From Scedosporium boydii (taxonomy: Eukaryota > Ascomycota > Sordariomycetes > Microascales > Microascaceae), in contig NJFT01000075.1 of the NCBI GenBank assembly GCA_002221725.1, forward strand, positions 62,001 to 126,000: a stretch of DNA of 64,000 bases, in the 5' to 3' direction. The translations under genes were made by a program, and so were the position numbers. The notes below the pieces were generated by a model that saw only the letters and a list, made by a program, of their open reading frames with translations, ran no database searches and had not been told where the DNA came from. This document shows, in pieces, positions 12,301-23,129 of this stretch. The stretch's first letter is position 1. Every line of letters starts with the position of its first letter.

Positions 12301-15300
12301 CTCGTCGTCGAATCGGTTGCAGCCTCAGTGGCGCCGCTTACTTCGGGTGGTGCACCCCGACAACTGGACAGAGCTCTTCTCGAATCCCTCGCCGAACGTT
12401 GTATGGAAATCCTAGATCAAGAACACAATATCCGCCTCTACTGCGTCATGATTAGCCCGCCGAACTCACTCCCGAGGGTGATCAAAAATGGGAGGAGAGA
12501 GATCGGCAACATGCTTTGCCGGCGAGACTTTGACCTAGGGAACTTGCCCTGCGCTCACGTTAAGTTCGGAGTGGAAAGGGCAGTGCTCAACTTAGCAGTC
12601 GGCGTCGATCCTATCGGCGGCATCTGGTCTCCCATCGCGTCGCAGGCTCGTGCTGAATTCTTGATCCCCGCGGACAAGCAGTATTCAGGTATTGACCGTC
12701 GCGAAGTAGTCATTGATGACCGGACCTCGACTCCTCTTAACAACTTCTCGTGCATCACGGACCTCATTCAATGGCGTGTCGCCAGACAACCCGAGGAGCT
12801 GGCGTATTGCACGATCGACAGCCGCGTCCGAGAGGGCAAGGGTATCACCTGGAAGAAATTCGACCAAAAGATTGCAGCGGTTGCCATGTACCTCAAGAAT
12901 AAGATCAGGGTTCGTGCAGGCGACCATGTCATCCTGATGTATACTCATTCCGAAGAATTCGTCTACGCCATCCACGCCTGTATAGCCCTGGGTGCAATTT
13001 GCATCCCCATCGCGCCGCTGGACCAGAACAGACTTAGTGAGGATGTTCCGGCCTTTTTGCGTCTGGTTTCCGACTACCGTGTCAAGGTCGTGCTGGTGAA
13101 CCAAGACGTGGACCATCTTCTGAAGTTGAAGCCCGTCTCGAGCCACATTAAGCAGTCGGCGCAGATCGCCCGGACGGCGATACCCAACGTATACAACACG
13201 ATGAAACCGCCAAAGCAGAATAACGGACTGCGCGACCTTGGTCTCACCATGGATCCAGCGTGGATTCAGCCAAGCTATCCTGTCATCATCTGGACGTACT
13301 GGACTCCGGACCAGAAACGACTTGCTGTGCAACTGGGCCACGATACGATCCTAGGCATGTGCAAAGTTCAAAAGGAGACTTGCCAAATGACAAGTTCAAG
13401 ACCTGTCCTTGGATGCGTCCGAAGCACGACGGGTCTAGGGTTCATCCACTCGTGCCTCATGGGTATCTACATCGGCACGCCTACATACCTCCTATCACCT
13501 GTCGAGTTTGCACAGCAGCCATTGTCGCTCTTTGTCAGTCTGTCCCGGTACAAGATTAAGGACACGTACGCGACTCCTCAAATGTTGGATCATGCCATGG
13601 CCATGATGCCGGGCAAGGGTTTCACGCTACGTGAGTTGAAGAACATGATGATTTCTGCCGAAGGACGACCAAGGGTGGATGTCTTCCAGAAAGTTCGTCT
13701 CCACTTCGCAGCCACAGGTCTCGACAGGACCGCCATCAACACAGTCTACTCGCACGTTCTCAACCCGATGATCGCGTCCAGGTCCTACATGTGTATCGAG
13801 CCCGTCGAGCTATGGCTGGACACCAAGGGCCTCCGCCGAGGCATCGTGCAGCCCGTCGACCCCGAGGCGAATTCCAAGGCCCTCCTGGTGCAAGATTCCG
13901 GCATGGTACCCGTCTCGACGCAGATCGCCATCGTGAACCCCGAAAGCTGTCTTCTCTGCCACGATGGCGAGTACGGAGAGATTTGGGTCGACTCCGAGGC
14001 CTGCGTCAAGTCCTTCTACGGCTCGACGGATCCTTTTGACACGGAGAGGTTCAACGGGCGGACCGTGGACGGCGACCCTAACCTTCGGTACGTGAGGACG
14101 GGAGATCTGGGCTTCTTGCACAGCGTGAGCCGGCCTATCGGGCCTGGTGGTGCGCAAGTAGAGATGCAGGTCCTCTTTGTTCTCGGTAGCATCGGTGAGA
14201 CGTTTGAGGTTAATGGTTTGAATCACTTCCCGATGGATATTGAGAATTCGGTGGAGAGGTGTCATCGGAGAATTGTTCCTGGAGGCTGGTAAGTAATCCC
14301 TGTCTTCGTATTACGACCTCTTTCTCTTTTTATCGGGCTCTTTTTTTTTGCTAACGATAAACTGTAGTGCTGTATTCCAAGCTGGCGGCCTGCTCGTGGT
14401 CATTGTGGAAGTACCGCGAAGCCCACACCTAGCTTGCCTAGTCCCAGTCATTGTCAACGCCATCCTCAACGAGCACCAGATCGTCGTCGACATCGTAGCC
14501 TTCGTGAACAAAGGCAACTTCCCCCGATCGCGTCTTGGCGAAAAGCAAAGAGGGACGATCCTCGCCAAATGGGTCAAGCGCAGCCTGCAGACGGAAGCGC
14601 AGTTTGCCATCCGCAACTCGGACTTTACCCCGATGGAGGGCGGTCCTCCGGGCGCCGAGGGCATCGATCTTCGCCGGACGTCCCTCGGCAGCTTGAGGAG
14701 CGGTGGCCCCCCTGGTGCGACGAGCCTCAGGAATATGGAGCCTGCTCCTCAGATTCTGGAGCAAGGGGAGGCCGATCAGGCGCAGTACGGGTATAATGAC
14801 CGATTCTCCATGCAGGCGCCGCCGCCTTCGAGCTCCGGGTACGCCGGTCCTCCTCTCGGCATGGATCAGGGATCGCGATTTAGTCAGATGATTGACGACC
14901 AACGCCCCAGCTCCAACGCCGGATTCTCCTCCGCATACGGACAGGGACCGGCCCAGCAGGCGCCGATGGGTTACTACAGCTCTGAGCCTATTGGTCAGGT
15001 GTATGACCAAGCTCCGGCGGGCGGGCAGTACGGCGGGCAATACAACCCGGCAGCGTCGCAGCCAATGGCACCGCCACCACCGCCACCTAAACCTGTCGCC
15101 GAAATGCCGCCTGCTACTGGACCTTCGGATTCCAGCGCTGGGCGTCTAAGCCATCAGCCGCCGCAGATACGGCTCCCCGGCGTGGATGGGCGGGAGTCGC
15201 TGGACTTGTGGGGGGATGATAGCGGGAAGGATGACGATTGGAAAGCGGACGCTATTATGCATATGAACCTTGCGGGAGATCTTGGACGATCATCCAATTA

Positions 15301-15301
15301 G
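9298..15301 (+). CDS. CPS1: DIP2/CPS1-type double AMP-binding domain protein
   Basis: Exons 9298-9360, 9608-9630, 9708-14288 and 14368-15301 join to 1866 aa. Residues about 5-40 form a DMAP1-binding domain (ELEEKLRELEKELE, then EGDITEKG and YHKRRTQLLSQY). After a low-complexity linker come two adenylate-forming (ANL) domains, about 277-860 and 1042-1640, and a Pro/Gln-rich tail. This order matches animal DIP2 and the fungal CPS1 proteins linked to virulence in Cochliobolus; the exact reaction is unsettled, with a fatty acyl-AMP/CoA-type activity proposed for the family. The usual ANL phosphate loop is poorly kept in both copies (near 441 and 1221). An acidic insert sits near 665-690. Intron 1 begins with GC and exon 2 is only 23 nt; both are required by the frame. 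There are no condensation or carrier domains, so it is not an NRPS. Confidence 0.93.
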
Positions 15302-15760
15302 AGGGATTCCTGTCGACTTTTTTTTCTTCTATCTATTTCCCGTCTCAGAGTCGAGGGTACGTATGTCCTTCGAGGTTGGGATTGATGAAGTTTCTTCTTT
15401 TCGCTTTGGGGAAGGAGTATAGGGGTTTCTGTTTCTTTTTTTTTCTCCGTCTTTTCTGTCTCGCGTGTTACATACAAAACTTTCCTAAACGACTTGACGG
15501 CCAGCATTGGAAGACGATATGAAGTGAAGCGTTTTGTCGTATCATTTGCAAAGTCTTTTTTTCGAGGATCGATGACCGTCCTTCTCTGCTCTTGCTACAT
15601 TTTTGGCCCTTCTTCTTTTTTTATCTCACGTTTGTCCTTTTCTTTCGTTTGTCTGTCTCATGTTGGAACGAAGAGCATTTTTTCGATGTTGATGTATATT
15701 GGTGTGCTAGTGTACATGGATCAATGATGTATGTATGCTCCGAAATATAGCACTGAAACA

Positions 15761-15779
15761 AAATAAATAAATAAATAAA
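15761..15779 (+). terminator. AATAAA run, possible CPS1 polyadenylation signals
   Basis: A run of overlapping AATAAA hexamers, (AAAT)n, lies 460 bp past the CPS1 stop and after T-rich sequence. It could serve as the 3'-end signal, although fungal poly(A) signals are loose and this may be only a microsatellite. Confidence 0.35.
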
Positions 15780-16790
15780 CCGAAAAACAGAGGTATCCCG
15801 TGAAAAATAGAAATTTTATATTCCTTGCCCAAAAAATAGAATAACGCCGAGCGCCTTGTTGGAACCAGCTCATTTGCTTCGTGATAGTGTGGGTCATAAA
15901 AATCGTTTCTTGACTAGGGGCATCTTCAGCCCGCCGGCTCCCGCTACTCGACCAGCTCGTCTTCCTCTCTCTCTATATTCAGCAATTTCCTTCTCAGCGT
16001 CGGAAAGCGCAGAGCTGCCGCTCTCCAAGTGGTAGGAATTGTCCAAGGCACAATAAAAAAAAAATGGGGTAAAAACAAGAAACCCCACAAGATTGTCGGA
16101 TCTAGAACCGAGTCTTTGAGGGCGTTGGGTGGGCTTGCGCGAAGTTGTGCAGGCGGCAGGCGTCTTCCGGATTGTTGGGACCGGAGAGACACGGCGAAAT
16201 GCACGTCTTGGCCAGGCTTGTTAAACACGAACAACGCCACTTTGCCCCGTCTCCCATTGTCCTGGGGCTCGCCTGTGGGTCGCTGAACTTCCCTCATTCA
16301 TCCTGTCCCCTCTTAATTTTTTGGCTCCAAGCTTAGACTTATCCACTGTTTGCGGCATCGTCTTCCCAGCTGAGCTGAAAAAAAGGGTCCAGACCCGACC
16401 CACTCGTCAACCATTGTAAGATAGTCGAGATGTGGACAATCGTCAAAACATTTTGATCGCTTCCGGATTTTCCCATTTTCACCTGGGGCAGAAGATGTCA
16501 ATGGTGGTGCCTCGGGGAAGCATGTGGCCGCCGCCCTTCGCCGGGAAGTCCTCATGTCTCGTACACATCCTGGAGGTTCCTTGCGCGGGGCTCGAATACA
16601 TATCGGCCGGAACGGACAGGGGAGGTAGCATGGTAGGTCGTGTTTGGTTGCGGTAGTTTGTTTTGTGTTGTTGCTCAAGGCGTTGATTTGTGATTGTTCG
16701 GAGAAAAAAAAGCAAAGGGGAAGGTTTTAGTGCTCGCTAGGGGAGTAAGCGAGCGGGAGGGAAGCGGATAGCGGGTTGAAGTGGCTGTGT

Positions 16791-16810
16791 GGAGATTGGA
16801 GATTGGAGAT
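16791..16810. repeat. Short tandem repeat (GGAGATT)3, last unit partial
   Basis: Two perfect GGAGATT units and a six-base third lie in the gene-free gap. No function is visible. Confidence 0.8.
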
Positions 16811-17100
16811 GAGATGGTTTTGGTCTGGTTTTTGTGGATGAAGAGGCCAGTGGCGAGTCGAAGGGATATGTAGGCCAGAGACCAGGATGAGATGATAGCA
16901 GAATGAGAATGTAAAAAGTCTAAGATGGGAGTAACCGAAGAAAGACGTTCGAGAAGATCGTTCCTTGCCTGTATTGTCAGAAGTGACAGACGTGCGGTGC
17001 TAGCATGGAGGAATTCGATGGAGATTTTGGAGGTCTTCCTGTAGATCTATATATACCTTGACATTGGGGATGGCTTCCAAGGCGGTGAAAGGGAGAGCTG

Positions 17101-20100
17101 TACGAAGTAATATACCACTGGCCAGAGAGGTATGAGCGGATGGGGATGGCAAGCTCAAGGAGCGGCATGGGCTAGACCAGACCTGGCGACGGGAGGGGGC
17201 CATTTGGGGGTGTCTCCAAGGAAGGACCCTTGGTCCCGGGTCCGGACTAAGTTTGGTTCACGTTATCACTTGAGAGGCAGGGTCTGTCTGGCATGGCATG
17301 GAAACGAAGGCAAGGGAGCGTGCAGGGAGCGATGCAGGTTGCAGGGGCGTATGTGGGGAATATAAGATCGGCGGAAACATGTTTCTGGGAGAGGAGGGGA
17401 GGGCAGGCCAGTCTCGAGTTGGATTTGAGGAATAGCGTGGACTGGGAAAATGGTAATCCAAGAATAGCACACAGATCATCGAGTGGGCATGTAAACAGAC
17501 GTAGGAAATCTCTGAAGAAATGGTGATGTTTGAAACCAAACCTTATCATCAATCTCCTTCATTTCTGGTGTAAAGTGTCGTTAAGAGAAGCGAGAGGCTG
17601 CTGCGTGGCGTCCGGGACGATGCTCTCCGGGCGTAATCTCGGGGTTTATTGTTTGGTGATATCCGTATATCCTTTCCTTCTTACACTAGTGCAGTATCAT
17701 AGTGCTTTCAGCTCGGATATGTGTGAGTTTAGTGGATGTTACTCCCACCCTCCAAGATCACGACTGGCTCAGCGGCTAATTGCTTGTGATTTGTAGCACG
17801 GTACACTCCAGCGACTCCAGCAAGTAGTGTTCTTCGTAGTAAGCTTGGGCGTTTCCGATCAACCGCAGGACCTGTCCTCTTTGGTTTGGTCTGGGTTGGG
17901 TTCTTTGTGCCAACTGTGGGGATGTGGACAGCCTCTCGTCTTCTTTCCCTATAGCGGTCTAGTAAACGCACACTAGAGTATGACCTACAGCACGCGATGG
18001 GCCAGCCTCGTCCGGTCGACCATATATTATTGGCAGTGTGCAAGTTGGTCGCTGGCAAAAGTGCAGATTTTGTGGATCTCTTGTTGCTGGAGGACAGAGG
18101 TAGGATGCGCGTCCGAGCGTTGGAGGGGTCGCCGAAGCGGAAAAGGGCGGGATTCCTGGGCATTTCGCGATGCGAGATTTACAGGACAGCAGCGGGAGCA
18201 AGGAACTGGGCTCGGCGTGGACGCGATGCTTCCTTCCTGTCGTAAACTAGCAGCAATATCGTCGTAGTTTATGATCTGTGCTTCGGAGTGGGTGGAGATC
18301 TTGGGTAGTACTTCGTACAGTAGTGGAGTGTAGTGGACATCGTACTGGACTTCGCAATCGCAGCATACTGGCCTCCATTCCTGTATGCAGGGTTCACGTA
18401 GACTTAGGGCAGTGTGGCGTAATGAAGAAGGGGCATTCGTCCAAGAGCAAGGAATACGAAACAGGGGAGCAAGGAACGAGGGGCCAGCCCATATTGCTGA
18501 TTGCTCCTGGGACCTGGGATGCCCTGCCTCAATAGAGCACAGATGTGTGAGGTGAGGCCCAACTGTGCTCTCTCTTGAGATCTGCTGTGGCGAATATTGG
18601 ATTTCAGCAACGATGCTTCACCGGGTTCCCTTGACTTCAAATGTTGCCTCTCTCAATTGTTCGGCTGCGTCGATCCTCAAAAGTTTGGTTTGGGCCCATC
18701 TTCGTCCCATCACAACAAGCTCGAGCCGTCTGTGTGGATAGCCATCCTTGCAAGTGTAATTCCGCCATAATATCCATAATATTCCCCCTTTCCCTGTGCC
18801 TCGCATGTTCATCTGGTGCGATGAGCATGCAAGGAACCGGTTTGGCGGAGAAGCACTGGGCATCAACGAGGGATGAGGCCAAGAGCCAGACAGGTCCGAT
18901 GAAGCACGAGCTTCGAAATAGCGGGTGGTCCATTCCAACAGTGATGGTGCACCGAATTACTCGCTCAGAGTTGGCGAGTTAGCAGGTGCACGAGCTCGGT
19001 CCGTTGCTCAGTTGCTCTATCGAGCTAGTGCGGACACAAGCAGGATTGATGTTAGTGCATACTAGGATCGGAAAGGAATAGGGACGACCCAACCCGGGAT
19101 AGGCTCTGTGCAGAGTGTGCCAGGGATCATTGATGTGGCATCAATAGTCAGCCGCATATAGGCATAGCAGGGACAGGGTGGCTGGGTCAGTCGCTATTCC
19201 GCTCAGTAAATCCGGTCTCGTTGGTTTCGTTTCCATTTCCACGTGGCGGAAGGGGGGGAAACCCCCAATCAGCTTGGTTTGATTCCAATGGAACTCCGAG
19301 AGTGCGCTACGAAGGGGGACATTGATTCGATATTGATCAGAAATCCAAAGGAAAACTAGTTTAGAGCATAACATCAAGAATACACTACACATACACGACA
19401 TTGTAGTTTGTACCTCGGTCTTGGTTGTCTTGGTAGGAACAAGTTCGCTTGGAGGCTTGGAATCCTGTAAATGTGGTAGGTGCACCCAGACTATACGATG
19501 TCAAGAGGAGCACGCAGTCGCAGCTTCCATTGTGAAATGATAATGGCCTGTGCTGGCCCCGCCTGCCCGAAACTTACGTACAATCATCAAATGCATGATC
19601 CTTCAATGTCTTGGTTCGGATGAGTCCTCAAGATCTCACGGGCTGGGAGCTTCTTGCTTTCCGCGTCTTCCTTCGTCCGAAGCCATACAGCCCAGCGCAT
19701 ACGAAACATCAAATCAACAACCACATCAACGACCACATCAACTATCCTCCAAGGAACTCAAGCAGTAATCAACGCTGGCAACCAGGCTCGCCAAGCAGCA
19801 CCGTTGCAGCAGTGCATCATGTGGCAATCGTCGCACTGCAGACCCCTCAATCCACCTGTCTGCGGCCTGCCCCCTCTTCCTCTGCCCTGTCAACCTCATG
19901 CCTGCCTGCCTCGTACATGGCGCACGTAGCGTACACACGCTATTTCGTACTAACCCCTTCACGCCCGTCAAGATACTTCGTAGATATTGATCTCGGGACG
20001 ATCCCTTGATTGATGTACAGTAGTAATCTACTTCGTAGTAGTGTATCGTTATCCACCCCCACCACCCACCTATCTCCACTATATACCTCAGTTTCCGCTG

Positions 20101-20584
20101 CTTCCTGAGCCCCCGCGCGGGTCAACCCCTCCTTCGTCCTTCAGAAGGGGGAACCAACAGCCACAGTGGACGCTACTCTCTACTTCGTACACTACTCTGA
20201 CCGACGGACAAGCATCAAGTTGATCCAGAACGCCAAATCCTACCATCGCCTGCAGTGCCCAGCCCAGGCTAGACAGGGTCTGTACACTCCATCGCTCCCT
20301 ATTTGACGATATGCAAATTCACGTGTGGCACGCCATCTCGTCCGTTGGACCGCATCGTGAGCACGTCCTCTCGAGATCAAGCCAACGACCTGATGGAAAA
20401 CTGTCTCCGCTCCCCCCCCTTTACCCCCCTTTGGTATGAATATCACAAGCTAATGAGGGCGAGAGGACCGTGAGCCCTAGCCGTTTCCGTCCTGCGAGGG
20501 GAGGAATAGCTCCCCCCTGGCACGAGGGATTTCACGCATCCTTGTACACGTGTCGAATACATTCCCTAACACATGTACGAAGTA
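17101..20584. repeat. TACTTCGTA motif cluster, six copies
   Basis: Exact copies, either orientation, lie at 17101-17109, 18309-18317, 19974-19982, 20029-20037, 20181-20189 and 20576-20584. A one-mismatch copy (TATTTCGTA) lies near 19951. All are in the gap between CPS1 and the MRH gene. Confidence 0.85.
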
Positions 20585-20932
20585 GGACTGGGTGGGAGCA
20601 TGGACGGAGAATTCATGAGACGACGCTGCGTTGAGGGGGGAAAGATTGGATCGATGCATGAAAGACTGGCATGGATAAGGAACACTAAAACTTAACCCAA
20701 AATGGATGGGCTACATATGCAGTCAGTTAAGGACAAGAGCCCCGCCTTCTAATTTTACAAATAACGAGCGATGTTGAAACCAGTGGGAGTATATCTCTCT
20801 CTTTGTGTGTGCGTGTTGTATACCCTATGCGCCCTCGCAGAAACCCCAGCCTAAGCCCACTCTATGACCAAGAAAAATAGAACAAGAAAAAAGGAAAATA
20901 GGTTTTATCATTGAAACACTGGCCGGCCAAGT

Positions 20933-22247
20933 CTAATCATCCCACTCCTCGTCGAGCTGGTCGATGAGCCTATTCTCATCATCCCTATTCCGCCAGTTCG
21001 TAGGAGATCTCGAAAGGGGCCTATATCCACCTCCTCGACCAGGAAGGAGCCTGGCACAAGAAGACACGCCAATGATGACAAAGTCCTAGGACCAGACGGG
21101 TTAGCAGATCCTTCAAACACTGATCACTAGCACAGCACTGATAGCTAGCACTGATAGCTAGTGTAGTTCTTAGCTTCCTAAGAACATCAATGGAATGACA
21201 CACCGATATAAAGTTCCAAATGCCCTGCCAGATATTGTGGTTGGGAAGTTGCCTCCACCCACGTGCATGCGCAACGGTCCTCTGGTACACGATGCCGCCC
21301 GCAAAATACACCACGAGCGCGATGCCAAATATGAGTGCGAATACCCCACCCGGACCAATCGTTCCCGGATGGTGGGGCTCTGCGGCGATGCAGGCATGCT
21401 GGGACCGCACCTCAAAGAAGTAAGCGCATTCGTCAGGGTCAGATCCAACGAAATGAACCGCGGCATGGGTCGCCAGCGGGTCGTGATCACAGAGGAACGA
21501 AATCGTCGTCGACTTCCGCCTCTTATCACCCTTCTTTGACTTATCTTCCTTCTCGTCGTCTTCGTCATCACCCTTGCCGTCGTCCTTCGTTCGAGTAGGC
21601 GTTACGGGGCCATCGAGGTCCACTTCTTCCTCATCAGTGTAGTCCTCGTATCTATATGTCGCTCCCTCGTGGACGGAGCTAGCCATTCGCTTGGTCTTCG
21701 ATTTTTTGCCGCACGGCGATCCGCCGCTGTATTGGAGTACGAGTTTCCGCCCTCTCGTCTGTAGTTTCATAGACTCCTGCCTGTATAATCAAGACGCAAA
21801 CGTGAGACATTGTCCTGAAACATCTTCATTGCACCTCGTTCGAATGAACATATCCGAGGCAACTTACCCTATAGAAAAAATATCTCCGTCTTCGGACGTG
21901 TAGTATGCGCTCACGTTCTGCCACAACGCCTTTTCCACCCCAACCACATCTTTCACGGGCTTCACCACCGGCGCGCAAATATTTAACGTGAAGTTGTAGT
22001 TGTAGTCGTACCCGTTCGCATGGTAATCGCTCGTCACCACCCTCTTTCTCGATTTGCCTTCGTCATCGGGGGGCACCGCAATGTCTGGCCGGAGATCGAA
22101 GAAGCCACCTATCGCGGCAGAACCGCCGCTGGCGGTGCATGCTGGCACGGGTTCGCTGGTGCTGCTGGTCTTGGACTCGGCTGAGACAAGCGGTAGAAGC
22201 GCCGGCCCTAATAGTAGAAAGAGCTGTGCCGCTGAGGGAAGACGCAT
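20933..22247 (-). CDS. Type I membrane protein, MRH / Atg27-like
   Basis: Exons 22247-21868, 21780-21204 and 21085-20933 join to 369 aa. A signal peptide (MRLPSAAQLFLLLGPALL) is followed by a luminal domain with paired cysteines (NICAPV, GSPC, FLCD, ECAYFFEVRSQHAC) typical of mannose-6-phosphate-receptor-homology folds. One membrane helix spans about 271-293. Then comes VYQRTVAHARGWRQLP, which resembles the post-membrane segment of cation-dependent M6P receptors and Atg27. The short cytosolic tail ends DENRLIDQLDEEWDD. The likely role is sorting between Golgi, endosome and vacuole, or autophagy-membrane traffic. Odd: an Asp/Glu/Lys-rich insert (about 176-217) inside the luminal domain. I chose the start at 22247 because it begins the signal peptide; an in-frame ATG lies upstream at 22397. 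Which subfamily it belongs to is uncertain. Confidence 0.85.
21135..21160. repeat. 13-bp tandem duplication in an intron
   Basis: GCACTGATAGCTA occurs twice head to tail inside intron 2 (21086-21203) of the MRH gene. The unit contains AGCTA, so the junctions form short palindromes (TAGCTA). Confidence 0.9.
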
Positions 22248-23129
22248 GGCGAGATAGGAGATCAGTAGATGTGTTTGGACGATATGGTCGATGACTGAGC
22301 CTTCGGATTGAGCCCCTCGTTTGCAGAGACGATGTTCAGCACAGCCCCCTCTGCATTCCGGGTCTCTTAGTTGAAGTCGCACGAATTTCTGCTGCACAGA
22401 TGGAAAAGAAAGTATAAAGAAGAGCAGTCAATTAAGCCTGCTGATGCTCCACAGAAAGAGCACACCGTTAGTTAAAAGATGAGGCTTTGGGAGGAAAGTG
22501 ATGATGTGGATCGTGCAAACTTCATGAAGTTTGATTGGATCCCCTTGTTCTAGCTTGGAGTCAGCCTTGCCCCAGGTTTCGGCTGTCCCTGGCCTTACCT
22601 AAGTTTAAGTCGTCACAATTGAAGGTACGATCTCTTATCACGTGACGTCGCTTTCCTAAACCGGCCGTTTCTTCCCTCAATATCTCTGAAGGTTGGTGTT
22701 TCACAGTTATTATGAAGTGCAGCTTGCGTTCACTGCCAACGGACATGTTTATGACCGAATGTCCGCGGATGCTGGCTGCCAGGCAGGTCGGTTAGACAGT
22801 TGCTCCGCGTCAAGTAGTGCCAAGATGCGTTCCACCAACAAACAGCAAGAAGTGAAGCCGGACTTTTATTACATAAGGCTCGCGGCACCACCCCCCTGCA
22901 CTGCTCAGTTCATCCGGAAGCTTGAGACCCGGTTGCTCAAAAGCTGCAATTGAGCATCCTCTGCGCGTCGTCCGCCATTATTTAAAGGAAGGGTCAGCTC
23001 CGCGGACTTTGGAGTTTGTTTATTATAACTGGGTGTTTCCTTCTCTTACACTTTCATCAGTGGTAACGTCAAGTCGTCGAATCCATTGCCTAGAAGCTCC
23101 CCTATCCCTGGGGCAAAACGTGCGCAGAG
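22248..23129. promoter_or_regulatory. Shared divergent promoter region, MRH gene and ERG24
   Basis: An 882-bp region lies between two divergent starts. It contains no plausible coding frame; the chance ORFs reach only about 100 codons. Near its middle is an E-box joined to a TGACGT core (separate entry). Confidence 0.6.
22637..22650. promoter_or_regulatory. E-box overlapping a CRE-like TGACGT core
   Basis: ATCACGTGAC (22637-22646) holds a CACGTG E-box and runs straight into TGACGT (22643-22648). It sits about 480 bp before ERG24 and 390 bp before the MRH gene. SREBP-type bHLH factors bind E-boxes of the TCACGTGA form and control ergosterol genes in several fungi, and bZIP factors bind TGACGT. 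Its use here is inference. Confidence 0.4.

Larger units (their letters stand above)
15302..20932. other. 5.6 kb gene-free gap
   Basis: This lies between the 3' ends of CPS1 (+) and the MRH protein (-), so it is a convergent gap and no promoter is needed for either. The first 480 bp is T-rich with an AAATA-type run and is probably CPS1 3' untranslated region. The rest holds only short ORFs (up to 144 codons) with no recognisable protein. It contains six exact TACTTCGTA motifs (17101-20584), the densest stretch along with 45.3-46.5 kb, and a small GGAGATT tandem at 16791-16810. A non-coding RNA or decayed sequence cannot be excluded. Confidence 0.6.

Noticed and set aside
12685..13341. 218-codon minus-strand frame
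   Set aside because: Antisense of CPS1 exon 3, whose sense frame is conserved.
14438..15040. 200-codon minus-strand frame
   Set aside because: Antisense of the CPS1 C-terminal exon.
9298..15301. Non-ribosomal peptide synthetase, hence a biosynthetic cluster
   Set aside because: Two adenylate-forming domains are present but no condensation, carrier or thioesterase domain, and no neighbouring tailoring genes; the DMAP1-binding N-terminus marks DIP2/CPS1.
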